Virus record (IMG/VR): IMGVR_UViG_3300035157_000407
Coordinates: 1 to 26,906 of that record
Origin: a virus
Length of the DNA stretch: 26,906 bases
Reading direction: 5' to 3' (one strand)
A program made the translations under genes and the position numbers. Numbering within the stretch: position 1 is the stretch's first letter; the number at the start of each line of letters is the position of its first letter. This document shows, piece after piece, positions 1 to 7,300 of the stretch. A model generated the notes under the pieces. That model saw only the letters and a list, made by a program, of their open reading frames with translations, searched no databases and was not told where the DNA came from.

Positions 1-494
1 TAAAGAAAAATTATAAAGTTATTCTCAAGGACACACTTGAAGCAGACGATGCACTAGGTATCTATGCAACTAAGTACCCGGGAAATATTATTGTCTCTCC
101 TGACAAGGACATGAGACAGATCCCCGGTAAGCTATATGACTTTAAAGAAACTGTGGAGATTACACCAGATGAAGGAGCTAGATGGCATCTCATTCAAACT
201 ATGGCAGGAGATAACACTGATGGTTACTCGGGTGTCCCGGGAATCGGTGTCAAGAAAGCAGAGAAAATCTTTAATGAGAAAGGATATACATGGAAAGCAG
301 TCGTTGAAACTTTTATAGAAAAAGAACTGACTGAAGAAGATGCGTTGATTAACGCACGACTAGCAAGAATTTTAACTACTGACGACTACGACCATGAAAA
401 AAGAGAACCGATCCTCTGGAGCCCCTTGGGACAGTACAAAATTGACTCTCCATCAGGACTTAGAGATGAGAGAGATCCAGTTAGCACTGTATGA
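1..494 (+). CDS. T7 gp6-like 5'-3' exonuclease, 3' part only
   Basis: The reading frame is open from the window edge (first full codon at position 3) and shows the last 163 residues. The visible order fits the 5' nuclease/FLAP family: an acidic stretch with EADDALG, then SPDKDMRQIPG, then GDNTDGYSGVPGIGVKKAEKI, which is the helix-three-turn-helix DNA-binding and metal-site region (Asp residues of GDNTDG). In T7 this enzyme degrades host DNA to recycle nucleotides and removes RNA primers. The neighbours fit: it lies just before DUF3310 and ribonucleotide reductase genes, i.e. the nucleotide supply block. The N-terminal half lies upstream of the window, so total length cannot be judged. An ATG at 111 is internal to conserved sequence and is not the start. 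The next gene overlaps its 3' end. Confidence 0.9.
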   Translation, partial: KKNYKVILKDTLEADDALGIYATKYPGNIIVSPDKDMRQIPGKLYDFKETVEITPDEGARWHLIQTMAGDNTDGYSGVPGIGVKKAEKIFNEKGYTWKAVVETFIEKELTEEDALINARLARILTTDDYDHEKREPILWSPLGQYKIDSPSGLRDERDPVSTV

Positions 495-606
495 AATAGA
501 TAAAGAAACAATGATAGAGCTATACATGCGGCTACAAGAACAGGTTTTCAAACTAAATAATTTAATTGCACCACTCTTACATGAAGCAAAAAAACGAAGG
601 TCCTGA
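466..606 (+). CDS. Small helical hypothetical protein, 46 aa
   Basis: A 46-residue ORF begins inside the 3' end of the exonuclease gene in another frame. The ATG at 466 is preceded by AGGA (455-458) at a suitable distance, so it is preferred to the ATG at 394, which would lie deep within the exonuclease gene. The protein starts MREIQLALYEIDK, looks entirely alpha-helical with regularly spaced Leu/Ile and ends in a basic KKRRS tail. No catalytic motif, membrane segment or signal peptide is visible. Its 3' end overlaps the DUF3310 gene by 26 bases, in line with the packing of this region. Function is unknown; a small regulatory or nucleic-acid-associated protein of the replication block is only a guess from context. 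Confidence 0.6.
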   Translation: MREIQLALYEIDKETMIELYMRLQEQVFKLNNLIAPLLHEAKKRRS

Positions 607-793
607 CTACTACCAGAGAGGGAACATAGAAGTATGGGATTTTATTAGAGATCAATCCCTGAACTATCACCTTGGAAACGTAATCAAATATATATGTCGT
701 GCTGGATATAAGGACAACGACTTAAAAGATTTAAAAAAAGCTGCCCATTATTTACTAAATGAAATCGAAAATAGAACCCAACTGGATAGCTAG
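581..793 (+). CDS. DUF3310 protein (T7 gp1.7-like nucleotide kinase family)
   Basis: The 70-residue product carries the DUF3310 signature: PDYYQRGNIEVWDFI, then LNYHLGNVIKYICRAGYK, then a helical KDLKKAAHYLLNEI. In T7 the C-terminal part of gp1.7, a phage nucleotide kinase acting on dGMP and dTMP, belongs to this family; stand-alone small versions are common in marine phages and their enzyme activity is not established. The ATG at 581 is chosen because the domain begins only eight residues later; an in-frame TTG at 566 would add only five residues. No clear Shine-Dalgarno sequence precedes it, so it probably relies on translation of the upstream gene, which it overlaps. Its own end overlaps the reductase alpha gene by 35 bases. 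A dNTP supply role is inferred from family and neighbours. Confidence 0.8.
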   Translation: MKQKNEGPDYYQRGNIEVWDFIRDQSLNYHLGNVIKYICRAGYKDNDLKDLKKAAHYLLNEIENRTQLDS

Positions 794-2165
794 GACTGGT
801 CGAGTCCAAGCATGGATTGATAATCCACAAGATCGTCTACCCGTAAGCTGCACCATTTTTAACGTGCAGGATTCAATGGAAGGACCTGATGGAATCGAAG
901 CAAGCTGGAGATTTGTGTCGCATGCTCTGCGATTTGGAGCAGGAGTTGCGGTCCACCTGTCGGAACTTAGACCCAGAGGAACAACAACAAATAAGGGACC
1001 TGATTCACTTGTTGCAAGTGGACCAGTCTCATTCGGAAAAATCTACTCAACATTAAATGAAATACTTAGGAGGGGGGGCACATTTAGGAACGGTGCTTGC
1101 GTTTTGCACCTTGATATTAATCACCCCGACATTCTTGAGTTCGTGTTCACGGAAAGACACGAGCTCCCATGGGTCAAACGATGTGTTGACCTCACCCCAG
1201 ACCTCTGGCGTGATGCAAACCCTGAAACAAAGGAAGGAATACTTAGAGGAATTGCAGCAGGGGACATTTGGCTCAACAAAATAAAATATGACAGAAAAGG
1301 AAAAAGGATCCGAAGTAATGTCTGCTTGGAGGTTTATTTGCCCTCACGTGGAACGTGCCTCTTACAACATATCAATTTGTCAGCCTGTCGTATCGGCGAC
1401 ATACGACCAGCTTTCGCTAAAGGTATGTCGGAGCTGTGCGATCTCCATGGCAAGACAGGTGTTGGTGAATCTGGAGAGTATTTAAAACCAAAACACGACA
1501 GACAAGTAGGACTAGGAATGCTTGGCTTAGCTAATTTCTTAGCCAACAACAAAATTACATATGCCCAGTTTGGCGAAGCTCTCGAAGCCATTAATAATGG
1601 TGGGAGCTACGATGGTTACGCAGGATTAGCTGCTCGCGAACTATTTCTGGGCATAGAAAATGCAGCTAACATAGCTCGAGAGAACCACATGGAAAGAGCA
1701 TTTGCTATTGCTCCAACCGCTAGTTGTTCTTATAGAAGTAGAGACCTTCATGGCTTTACTGCTACACCAGAAATAGCACCTCCTATCAGCAGAGTAGTTG
1801 ATAGAGATTCAGGTGAATTTGGTGTCGAGCAAGTGAATTATGGAAATGTAGAGATCGCATCTGAAGTCGGATGGGAGAGTTATAAAAAGGTAGCTGATCA
1901 GATAATGATCATGCTAGATAAAACAGGATTGCTTCATGGCTATAGCTTCAACAGTTGGAGTGACATGGTGACTTACGATGAGGCATTTATAGAAGAGTGG
2001 TTAAACTCACCACAAACTTCTTTATATTATGCCTTGCAAGTAATGAATGATACTCAGGATAAAACAGATGCTTACGCAGCAATTGACCAGTCCGAAGTTG
2101 ACAATTACTTAGCAGACATTATGAGTAATAAACCAGATGAAATAGCTTGTGACTGTCAACAATGA
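759..2165 (+). CDS. nrdA: Class I ribonucleotide reductase, alpha subunit (compact phage form)
   Basis: This subunit reduces ribonucleotides to deoxyribonucleotides with the beta subunit encoded just downstream. Of 468 residues the catalytic set is visible: C31 (LPVSCTIFNV) and C200 as the substrate-reducing cysteine pair; N187, C189 and E191 in SNVCLEV as the thiyl-radical and acid/base residues; the phosphate-binding loop near 318-325 (APTASCSY); and a C-terminal C464/C466 pair in CDCQQ for shuttling electrons. Y423-Y424 in SLYYAL match the tyrosine dyad of the class I radical pathway, which B12-dependent class II enzymes lack. There is no N-terminal ATP-cone, and the protein is far shorter than E. 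coli NrdA (about 760 aa). The ATG at 759 is used because the first cysteine block begins about 27 residues later. Related cyanophage enzymes were long annotated as class II; the beta gene and tyrosine dyad argue for class I. Confidence 0.9.
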   Translation: MKSKIEPNWIARTGRVQAWIDNPQDRLPVSCTIFNVQDSMEGPDGIEASWRFVSHALRFGAGVAVHLSELRPRGTTTNKGPDSLVASGPVSFGKIYSTLNEILRRGGTFRNGACVLHLDINHPDILEFVFTERHELPWVKRCVDLTPDLWRDANPETKEGILRGIAAGDIWLNKIKYDRKGKRIRSNVCLEVYLPSRGTCLLQHINLSACRIGDIRPAFAKGMSELCDLHGKTGVGESGEYLKPKHDRQVGLGMLGLANFLANNKITYAQFGEALEAINNGGSYDGYAGLAARELFLGIENAANIARENHMERAFAIAPTASCSYRSRDLHGFTATPEIAPPISRVVDRDSGEFGVEQVNYGNVEIASEVGWESYKKVADQIMIMLDKTGLLHGYSFNSWSDMVTYDEAFIEEWLNSPQTSLYYALQVMNDTQDKTDAYAAIDQSEVDNYLADIMSNKPDEIACDCQQ

Positions 2166-2875
2166 ATCCTTATTTAAAATTACTGTCCCGGAAAAGATCT
2201 TGGACACCAGTACAAACATCTAAAGGAAAATTAAAAGAAGGTGCAGAAGAAACCATCTACCGTGCTCTTGCAATACGCCATATGGAGTTACCAGTCGGCG
2301 AGTTTATTACAGAAGCACTTGATAAAAATGTTCCCGACTCTGCTAGAGCACTTCTAGAGTCAAATGTAAAAGACGAGATCAAACATGATCTTGCTCTTGG
2401 CTACATCACCAACGCACTAGGCGTAGATGAAAAAGCCGAAGCCGAAGCATTACGCTTACGTGCAGCGTGGGAAGAACATCCAGATCACACAATACTTAAA
2501 GCATTAGTAGCTGAGAGAGCAATCTTTTTTGTACTACTACCATTCTTTAGGTTCTGTGGTGACGCAGGATTGAGAACAGTATCAGCAGATATATCTAGAG
2601 ATGAGCAAGTGCATGTCGCTGCTAACTCTCTTGTATGTGCAGAGCTAGGACTCAAACCTAGTCAGTCCTTAGACAAACTAAGGAAGGCAACTATCAATTG
2701 GGTAATGCAACCTTTAAAACAAAGTTCCGATAGATATTTGGACAAAAAATTTTGGCTCGATGCAAGCGACAGACTTATGTACGAAGGCAAAGCACCAGAA
2801 TTTTCTCAGACCAAGGCAGCTAGAATGCCTGCATTTTTTGAACACTCGAATGTCAATCTCCCTCAATACTCTTAA
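2162..2875 (+). CDS. nrdB: Class I ribonucleotide reductase, beta subunit (radical generator)
   Basis: This 237-residue ferritin-like protein starts within an ATGA overlap with the alpha gene, so the two subunits are translationally coupled. Dimetal ligand motifs are present in order: an acidic residue near E42 or E47 (MELPVGEF), E72-x-x-H75 (DEIKHD), E118 (AERAIFF) and E148-x-x-H151 (RDEQVH). The C-terminal NLPQYS supplies a tyrosine (Y236) like the one that carries the radical to the alpha subunit. The odd point is that the residue four after H75, where E. coli NrdB has its radical tyrosine (Y122), is leucine L79. Tyrosine-free beta subunits are known in class Ic and Id enzymes that use manganese-containing cofactors, so an unusual metal cofactor is likely. 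At 237 aa it is shorter than most bacterial NrdB proteins (over 300 aa). Confidence 0.88.
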   Translation: MNPYLKLLSRKRSWTPVQTSKGKLKEGAEETIYRALAIRHMELPVGEFITEALDKNVPDSARALLESNVKDEIKHDLALGYITNALGVDEKAEAEALRLRAAWEEHPDHTILKALVAERAIFFVLLPFFRFCGDAGLRTVSADISRDEQVHVAANSLVCAELGLKPSQSLDKLRKATINWVMQPLKQSSDRYLDKKFWLDASDRLMYEGKAPEFSQTKAARMPAFFEHSNVNLPQYS

Positions 2876-3035
2876 GCTTCACAACGATAGGCTTGATGAG
2901 TTATTAAAGAAGTTAGAACAGAACTTCGGGTGGAAACCAATTCACCCAAAAGAACCAATCGAATCAATTATGTATAGGGCTGGACAAGCCAGCGTAATTG
3001 ACTTTATTAAATCAATAGAAGAGGACGAAATCTAA
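2850..3035 (+). CDS. Conserved small hypothetical protein, 61 aa
   Basis: The ORF starts at an ATG inside the last codons of nrdB and ends in a TAATG overlap with the next gene. An earlier ATG at 2760 in the same frame lies deep in nrdB and is not preferred. The product has a helical N-terminal half (KLHNDRLDELLKKLEQNFGW) and a C-terminal segment with IMYRAGQASVIDFIKSI followed by an acidic tail. The MYRAGQ-type segment recurs, as far as I recall, in small genes upstream of the portal gene in T7-like marine phages, but no function is known. No membrane or export signal is seen. Its place between the reductase and the virion genes does not decide between a metabolic and a structural role. Confidence 0.65.
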   Translation: MSISLNTLKLHNDRLDELLKKLEQNFGWKPIHPKEPIESIMYRAGQASVIDFIKSIEEDEI

Positions 3036-3298
3036 TGTGTATGGGCGGCGGCGGACCTTCCGCACCACCACCATTACCTCCTGCTCCACCACCCCCATTA
3101 CCTCCTGCGCCAACCGCGCCACCTCCTGATCCAATAATCAAGGACGTGAACCCACAGGTAAAGAGAGCTAAGGATGATCGTGGTAACAAGAATAAAAACC
3201 AGTACTCAAAAGGTACAGGATCACTCAGGATTAAATTAAATCCTAAAGTAAATACAGGTAACACTGGAACTGCTGGCGGTGGGGGACTTAACCCATAA
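3035..3298 (+). CDS. Pro/Gly-rich T7 gp7.3-like virion protein
   Basis: This 87-residue protein begins MCMGGGGPSAPPP and continues with a proline-rich stretch to about residue 35, then a basic middle (KRAKDDRGNKNKNQYSKGTG), then SLRIKLNPK and a glycine-rich end GGGGLNP. Position directly before the portal gene, size, basic middle and the Ser-Leu-(Arg/Ser) plus Gly-rich C-terminal pattern resemble T7 gp7.3, a small virion/tail assembly protein. The similarity is one of pattern rather than clear homology. It is joined by TAATG overlaps to both neighbours, so it is probably made in step with the portal. The very biased proline codons give a long antisense open frame here, which is an artefact. 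The assignment is an inference from synteny. Confidence 0.7.
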   Translation: MCMGGGGPSAPPPLPPAPPPPLPPAPTAPPPDPIIKDVNPQVKRAKDDRGNKNKNQYSKGTGSLRIKLNPKVNTGNTGTAGGGGLNP

Positions 3299-4872
3299 TG
3301 ACAGCCCGTGAGAGATACAATCAACTGGTAACAGATCGACGACAATTCCTAGACAAAGCCGTTGATTGTTCAAAACTCACGTTACCTTATTTAATTCAAG
3401 ACGATACATCTTCAAGACCTACACACGAAACTTTAAATATTCCGTGGCAATCAGTAGGAAGTAAGTGTGTGGTAGGGCTTGCGGCAAAACTCATGCTCGC
3501 AATTCTACCTCCACAATCTTCCTTCTTTAAACTACAACCAAGAGAAAGTAAGTTATTAGGTGAAGATTTACCTCCAGAAGCAATGTCAGAGATGGAGCTA
3601 TCTTTATCAAAGATGGAGCGAATGGTCATGGACTATGTTGCTGCATCAAATGACAGAGTTGTTATACACCAAGCACTTAAACATTTAATTGTTGGTGGTA
3701 ACGCATTGTTATTTATGGGTAAAGATGGTATTAAAAACTATCCGCTTAATAGGTATGTCGTTAATAGAGATGGAAATGGTAACGTCCTAGAAATAGTTAC
3801 AAAGGAATTGATAAGTCGAGACGTACTCGGTTATGACCTTCCGGTCAAACAACCCAACACGGGTATCGACGAAACAAAAGGTAGTCATACTGATGATGTC
3901 GAAGTTTACACGTGCGTGAAACTACAAGACGGCAGATGGGTATGGTACCAAGAAGTAGATGACATGATAATTCCCGGGTCACGTAGTACAGCTCCAAAGA
4001 ACGCAAGCCCTTGGCTCGTTCTCACCTTTAATTCGGTAGATGGAGAACAGTACGGTCGTGGCAGAGTTGAAGAGTTCCTTGGGGACTTGAAATCTCTTGA
4101 AGGATTATCACAAGCTCTAGTGGAAGGAGCTGCGGCAGCCTCGAAAGTAATCTTTCTGGTCAGTCCATCTTCAACCACAAAGCCAGCCACTATTGCAAAG
4201 GCTGGAAATGGAGCCATCGTGCAAGGTAGGGCAGAGGATGTCCAAGTAGTTCAGGTAGGAAAAACAGCAGATTTTTCTACAGCAGCTCAAATGTCACAGA
4301 CTATAGAAAGAAGATTACTTGAAGCTTTCTTAGTGATGAATGTTAGAAATGCAGAAAGAGTTACAGCAGAAGAAGTAAGACTTACTCAGCTAGAACTTGA
4401 GCAACAACTTGGAGGAATCTTTAGTTTGTTAACTACATCTTTCCTCATACCATATTTAGATAGAACACTATTAGTTCTACAAAGAACTGGTGAAATACCT
4501 AAGTTACCTAAAGATATTATTAGACCAACTATAGTTGCTGGTGTAAATGCTTTAGGAAGAGGTCAAGACAGAGAAGCTTTAACTATGTTTATGCAAACAA
4601 TTGCACAAACTGTAGGACCAGAAGCTGCAATGAATTTTATAAATCCTTTAGAAGCAATTAAGAGATTAGCTGCGGCTCAAGGTATAGATGTATTAAATCT
4701 AGTTAAGACACCTGAACAGCTACAAGGTGAGAAGGAAGAGATGGAACAGAAGCAACAACAAGCAGTGCTTCTACAACAAGCTGGTCAGTTCGCTAACTCA
4801 AAGTTAGCTGACTCAGAAAACTTACAAGGCATGATGCCACAAGGAGAACAACAACCACCACAACCTGAATAA
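3298..4872 (+). CDS. Portal protein (head-tail connector, T7 gp8-like)
   Basis: At 524 residues it matches the size of T7 gp8 (about 535). It would form the dodecameric ring at the capsid vertex through which DNA is packaged and to which the tail binds. Typical features are the start MTARERYNQL, the region QSVGSKCVVGLAAKLMLAILPP near residues 50-75, the conserved NALLFM segment near residue 140, and the central FLGDLKSLEGLSQALVEGA helix. The C terminus is Gln- and Glu-rich and probably flexible. The gene follows the gp7.3-like gene by a TAATG overlap and passes to the scaffold gene by another, reproducing T7 order. No frameshift or truncation is seen. Confidence 0.93.
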   Translation: MTARERYNQLVTDRRQFLDKAVDCSKLTLPYLIQDDTSSRPTHETLNIPWQSVGSKCVVGLAAKLMLAILPPQSSFFKLQPRESKLLGEDLPPEAMSEMELSLSKMERMVMDYVAASNDRVVIHQALKHLIVGGNALLFMGKDGIKNYPLNRYVVNRDGNGNVLEIVTKELISRDVLGYDLPVKQPNTGIDETKGSHTDDVEVYTCVKLQDGRWVWYQEVDDMIIPGSRSTAPKNASPWLVLTFNSVDGEQYGRGRVEEFLGDLKSLEGLSQALVEGAAAASKVIFLVSPSSTTKPATIAKAGNGAIVQGRAEDVQVVQVGKTADFSTAAQMSQTIERRLLEAFLVMNVRNAERVTAEEVRLTQLELEQQLGGIFSLLTTSFLIPYLDRTLLVLQRTGEIPKLPKDIIRPTIVAGVNALGRGQDREALTMFMQTIAQTVGPEAAMNFINPLEAIKRLAAAQGIDVLNLVKTPEQLQGEKEEMEQKQQQAVLLQQAGQFANSKLADSENLQGMMPQGEQQPPQPE

Positions 4873-5672
4873 TGGCAGAAACTTTATCATATGATAATAC
4901 TCCTGAAACAGAAGTACTTTCCTCAGAGGAACAGGATTCTCTTGAAGTAGGAGAAAAGTTAGTAGCAGAACAAGAACAACTACTAGCTGGTAAATATAAA
5001 AATGCTGAAGATTTAGAAGCAGCATACTTATCATTACAAAAGAAACTTGGAAGAAACGACGAAGAAGAGTACGAAGAGTACGAAGACGAAGAAGGATATG
5101 AAGAGGGAGAAGGAAGTGATGAGGAGGTATCTGATTTCGCTCCTGCGATCAATCTAATCAACGAAGCATCAAATGAATATTATGCAAATGATGGTGCCTT
5201 GAGTGAAGAAACAATTTCTAGATTTACAGAAATGAGCAGCCAAGATTTGGTTAATGCTTATATGGAAATGTATGAAAGTGGACAAGTTAATCAAGCACAA
5301 GTTGCAGAGATGTCTGACGCTCAAGTTAACAGCGTTATGAATGCAGCAGGCGGAGAATCTAATTACAACACAGTAGTTGAATGGGCTGCCAGCAATTTAT
5401 CTGACAGACAGATTGATGCTTTCGATTCAGTAGTTGACTCTGGTAATCCAGCAGCTATTGGAATTGCTTTCCAAGGATTACAATCAGCGTACCAAGAAGC
5501 CAATGGCTACGAAGGTCGCATGCTACAAGGACGTGCTCCCTCCTCTGCTGGAGAAACATTTAGATCTCAGGCAGAGCTTGTAGCAGCTATGGGAGACCCA
5601 CGCTATGACAATGATCCAGCTTACAGAGCTGATGTCGTAGAGAAACTAAACAATTCAGATCTAAATTTTTAG
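4872..5672 (+). CDS. Capsid assembly (scaffolding) protein, T7 gp9-like
   Basis: This 266-residue protein lies between portal and capsid genes, as in T7. It has the expected features of a scaffold: very acidic, helical, low in aromatic residues, with GKYKNAEDLEAAYLSLQKKLG near residues 40-60 and a strongly acidic stretch around 64-90 (repeats of Glu with Tyr, Asp and Gly). The C-terminal third carries a DPRYDNDPAYRADVVEKL segment of the kind seen at the ends of podovirus scaffolds, where capsid contact usually occurs. It would guide the major capsid protein into procapsids and then leave. Its ATG overlaps the portal stop (TAATG). After it, the T7 order is interrupted by the hli-psbA cassette before the capsid gene. 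Confidence 0.9.
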   Translation: MAETLSYDNTPETEVLSSEEQDSLEVGEKLVAEQEQLLAGKYKNAEDLEAAYLSLQKKLGRNDEEEYEEYEDEEGYEEGEGSDEEVSDFAPAINLINEASNEYYANDGALSEETISRFTEMSSQDLVNAYMEMYESGQVNQAQVAEMSDAQVNSVMNAAGGESNYNTVVEWAASNLSDRQIDAFDSVVDSGNPAAIGIAFQGLQSAYQEANGYEGRMLQGRAPSSAGETFRSQAELVAAMGDPRYDNDPAYRADVVEKLNNSDLNF

Positions 5673-5674
5673 CA

Positions 5675-5800
5675 ATGTCTTTTTTAAATAAAATAAGTAA
5701 AAGAAATATTGAACTAATTAAAGCAAAGGTTGAAGCTGGAATGGCTACCGAAGCTGATAAAAAATTACTTCAAAAATATAATCAGAAAAATGCGAACTAA
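5675..5800 (+). CDS. Small basic hypothetical protein, 41 aa
   Basis: Two bases after the scaffold stop codon an ATG opens a 41-codon frame ending at a TAA that overlaps the start of hli by 11 bases. The product starts MSFLNKISKRNIELIKAKV and reads [20 protein letters not shown] at its end: basic, probably two short helices, without membrane segment. It fills what would otherwise be an unused gap, it begins right after the scaffold stop and it overlaps hli, so it looks like a real coupled gene rather than spacer. No family is recognised. It may be carried along with the photosynthesis cassette, but no functional link is visible. Confidence 0.55.
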   Translation: MSFLNKISKRNIELIKAKVEAGMATEADKKLLQKYNQKNAN

Positions 5801-5981
5801 AGATTTAGATACGTTATTAACTAACGAATACCCTTACGAACCACCTATACAGGTATTACCAAAACAAAAAATCATGACACCAGAAGCAGAAAGATTTAAT
5901 GGCTGGGCAGCAATGCTTGGCTTCGTAGCAGCACTAGGTGCCTACGTTACAACCGGTCAAATTATCCCGGGTGTATTTTAA
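5790..5981 (+). CDS. hli: High-light-inducible protein (Hli)
   Basis: The 63-residue product has a hydrophilic N terminus and one transmembrane helix with the chlorophyll-binding signature [14 protein letters not shown] (residues 32-45), followed by the phage/Prochlorococcus-type end TTGQIIPG. Hli proteins sit in the thylakoid membrane, bind chlorophyll and carotenoid and protect photosystems from excess excitation. Tryptophan replaces the arginine of the canonical ExxNGR motif, as is usual in this subgroup. The ATG at 5790 is chosen because a longer in-frame version from 5730 would lie inside the preceding 41-aa ORF. The stop overlaps the psbA start (TAATG), so Hli and D1 are probably produced together during infection. 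Confidence 0.93.
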   Translation: MRTKDLDTLLTNEYPYEPPIQVLPKQKIMTPEAERFNGWAAMLGFVAALGAYVTTGQIIPGVF

Positions 5982-7060
5982 TGGCTGCAATCTCACTACA
6001 AAGAGAAAGCAGTAGTAACTGGCAGAAGTTTTGCGAATGGGTCACAAGTACACAGAACCGTCTCTACGTGGGATGGTTTGGTGTCCTTATGATACCTTGC
6101 TTACTAGCAGCCACTACATGTTTTATACTCGCCTTTATCGCAGCACCGCCTGTTGATATAGATGGCATACGTGAACCAGTATCAGGTTCGTTGTTGTACG
6201 GAAACAACATTATTTCAGGAGCAGTAGTCCCTAGCTCCAACGCAATTGGATTGCACTTTTACCCGATCTGGGAAGCTGGCACTTTGGACGAGTGGTTATA
6301 TAACGGCGGACCATATCAGCTCATTATCTTCCACTTCTTAATAGGAGTACTTGCATATGCAGGAAGACAATGGGAACTCTCATACCGTTTAGGAATGAGA
6401 CCTTGGATCTTTGTAGCATACACAGCTCCAGTATCAGCAGCTTTAGCTGTTTTTTTAGTTTACCCTTTCGGACAGGGGAGTTTTAGTGATGGTATGCCTC
6501 TTGGTATCTCTGGTACTTTTAACTTTATGTTCGTATTCCAAGCAGAACATAATATACTCATGCACCCATTCCATATGGCTGGTGTTGCTGGGGTATTCGG
6601 TGGATCTCTTTTCTCTGCTATGCACGGAAGTTTGGTTACTTCCTCACTTATTGCAGAAACATCAGAGGAAGTCTCACAGAATTATGGTTACAAGTTTGGG
6701 CAAGATGAAGAGACATATAATATTGTCGCTGCACACGGGTACTTTGGGAGATTAATTTTTCAATATGCTTCTTTCAATAATTCTCGTTCTTTACATTTCT
6801 TTCTTGCTACTTTCCCAGTGGTTGGCATATGGCTTACCTCCATGGGAATCTGCACTATGGCTTTCAACCTTAACGGTTTTAACTTTAACCAATCAATAGT
6901 TGATAGCAATGGAAAAGTAGTTCCTACTTGGGCGGATGTAGTTAACAGAGCTAACCTCGGATTTGAAGTTATGCACGAGCGTAACGCTCACAACTTCCCA
7001 CTTGATTTGGCTTCGGCTGAGTCAACACAAGTTGCACTATCAGCACCCTCAATAGGATAA
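5981..7060 (+). CDS. psbA: Photosystem II reaction-centre protein D1
   Basis: Full-length D1 of 359 residues. All key residues are in place: Y161 (redox tyrosine YZ), H190 beside it, H198 (P680 ligand), H215 and H272 (non-haem iron), S264 in the QB pocket, and D170, E189, H332, E333, H337, D342 and A344 of the oxygen-evolving cluster. Cleavage after A344 would remove a 15-residue tail ending SAPSIG. Residue 130 is glutamine, as in the D1:1 type rather than the high-light E130 type. The protein replaces fast-turning-over host D1 in the thylakoid so that photosynthesis continues during infection. It is coupled to hli upstream and to a 42-aa ORF downstream by TAATG overlaps. No intron or interruption is present. 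Confidence 0.98.
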   Translation: MAAISLQRESSSNWQKFCEWVTSTQNRLYVGWFGVLMIPCLLAATTCFILAFIAAPPVDIDGIREPVSGSLLYGNNIISGAVVPSSNAIGLHFYPIWEAGTLDEWLYNGGPYQLIIFHFLIGVLAYAGRQWELSYRLGMRPWIFVAYTAPVSAALAVFLVYPFGQGSFSDGMPLGISGTFNFMFVFQAEHNILMHPFHMAGVAGVFGGSLFSAMHGSLVTSSLIAETSEEVSQNYGYKFGQDEETYNIVAAHGYFGRLIFQYASFNNSRSLHFFLATFPVVGIWLTSMGICTMAFNLNGFNFNQSIVDSNGKVVPTWADVVNRANLGFEVMHERNAHNFPLDLASAESTQVALSAPSIG

Positions 7061-7188
7061 TGTCACATCAAAATGAAGGAGGTTGCTTCGGTAAAGCAAG
7101 CGTCACCCGTTATGGCTTTTATGAAGAAGAGGAAAAAAAGAAAGAAACTGATAAAGAACTTTCTAACTCTGATAACTCTGATAACTAA
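7060..7188 (+). CDS. Small acidic hypothetical protein, 42 aa, coupled to psbA
   Basis: The ATG overlaps the psbA stop codon (TAATG), the same arrangement used between most neighbouring genes here. The 42-residue product starts [20 protein letters not shown], followed by EEEEKKKE and a Ser/Asn/Asp repeat (SNSDNSDN) at the end. It is soluble-looking, with one cysteine, no membrane segment and a disordered tail. A competing frame from an ATG at 7073 gives 63 residues but lacks coupling, has a very basic unnatural composition and runs through the riboswitch, so it is not preferred. No family is recognised. The coupling suggests it is made whenever D1 is made. Confidence 0.55.
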   Translation: MSHQNEGGCFGKASVTRYGFYEEEEKKKETDKELSNSDNSDN

Positions 7189-7229
7189 TATCTTTATCAT
7201 TTCAGGTGTCACCCGACACTGGCAACCAC

Positions 7230-7283
7230 GTCCGTTCATCCCTTCGGGGACGCATGACTCCTAAGCATGGAACGGGGCTTAGG
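7230..7283 (+). promoter_or_regulatory. Glutamine-II (downstream-peptide) riboswitch
   Basis: The aptamer elements can be paired by eye. P1 is CCGTTC (7232-7237) with GAACGG (7270-7275). Within it a TCCC-TTCG-GGGA hairpin occupies 7239-7250, followed by the conserved-looking GCATGACTCC (7252-7261). A perfect 7-bp pseudoknot forms between CCTAAGC (7260-7266) and GCTTAGG (7277-7283). This layout, with CGTTCAtCC at the start and GAACG near the end, matches the downstream-peptide RNA family, shown to bind glutamine and related to the glnA RNA. The family characteristically precedes very short genes in cyanobacteria and cyanophages. The pseudoknot ends six bases before the Shine-Dalgarno of the 20-aa ORF at 7301, so ligand-dependent control of translation initiation is the natural reading. 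The sign of regulation cannot be told from sequence. Confidence 0.88.
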
Positions 7284-7288
7284 TATAT

Positions 7289-7293
7289 GGAGA
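7289..7293 (+). promoter_or_regulatory. Shine-Dalgarno controlled by the riboswitch
   Basis: GGAGA at 7289-7293 lies seven bases before the ATG at 7301 and six bases after the pseudoknot strand of the glutamine-II riboswitch. It is a good ribosome binding site and decides the start of the micropeptide. Folding of the pseudoknot would limit ribosome access to it, which is the probable control point. Confidence 0.75.
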
Positions 7294-7300
7294 TTTACTA

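Noticed and set aside
1071-1078. Run of seven G residues in the reductase alpha gene as a programmed frameshift or broken gene
   Set aside because: The frame is intact through it and conserved residues lie on both sides, so it is ordinary coding sequence.
3007-3345. Antisense ORF of 112 codons opposite the Pro-rich gene
   Set aside because: Mirror image of proline and glycine codons in the sense gene; composition is unnatural and there is no ribosome binding site.
7104-7110. CACCCGT resembling part of the Syn5 phage RNA polymerase promoter
   Set aside because: Only the core seven bases match, inside a small ORF; a similar partial match lies in the reductase gene near 840, so chance is likely.
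7073-7264. 63-codon plus-strand ORF after psbA
   Set aside because: It runs through the riboswitch, is extremely basic (KKRKKRKK) and competes with the 42-aa frame that is coupled to psbA by TAATG.
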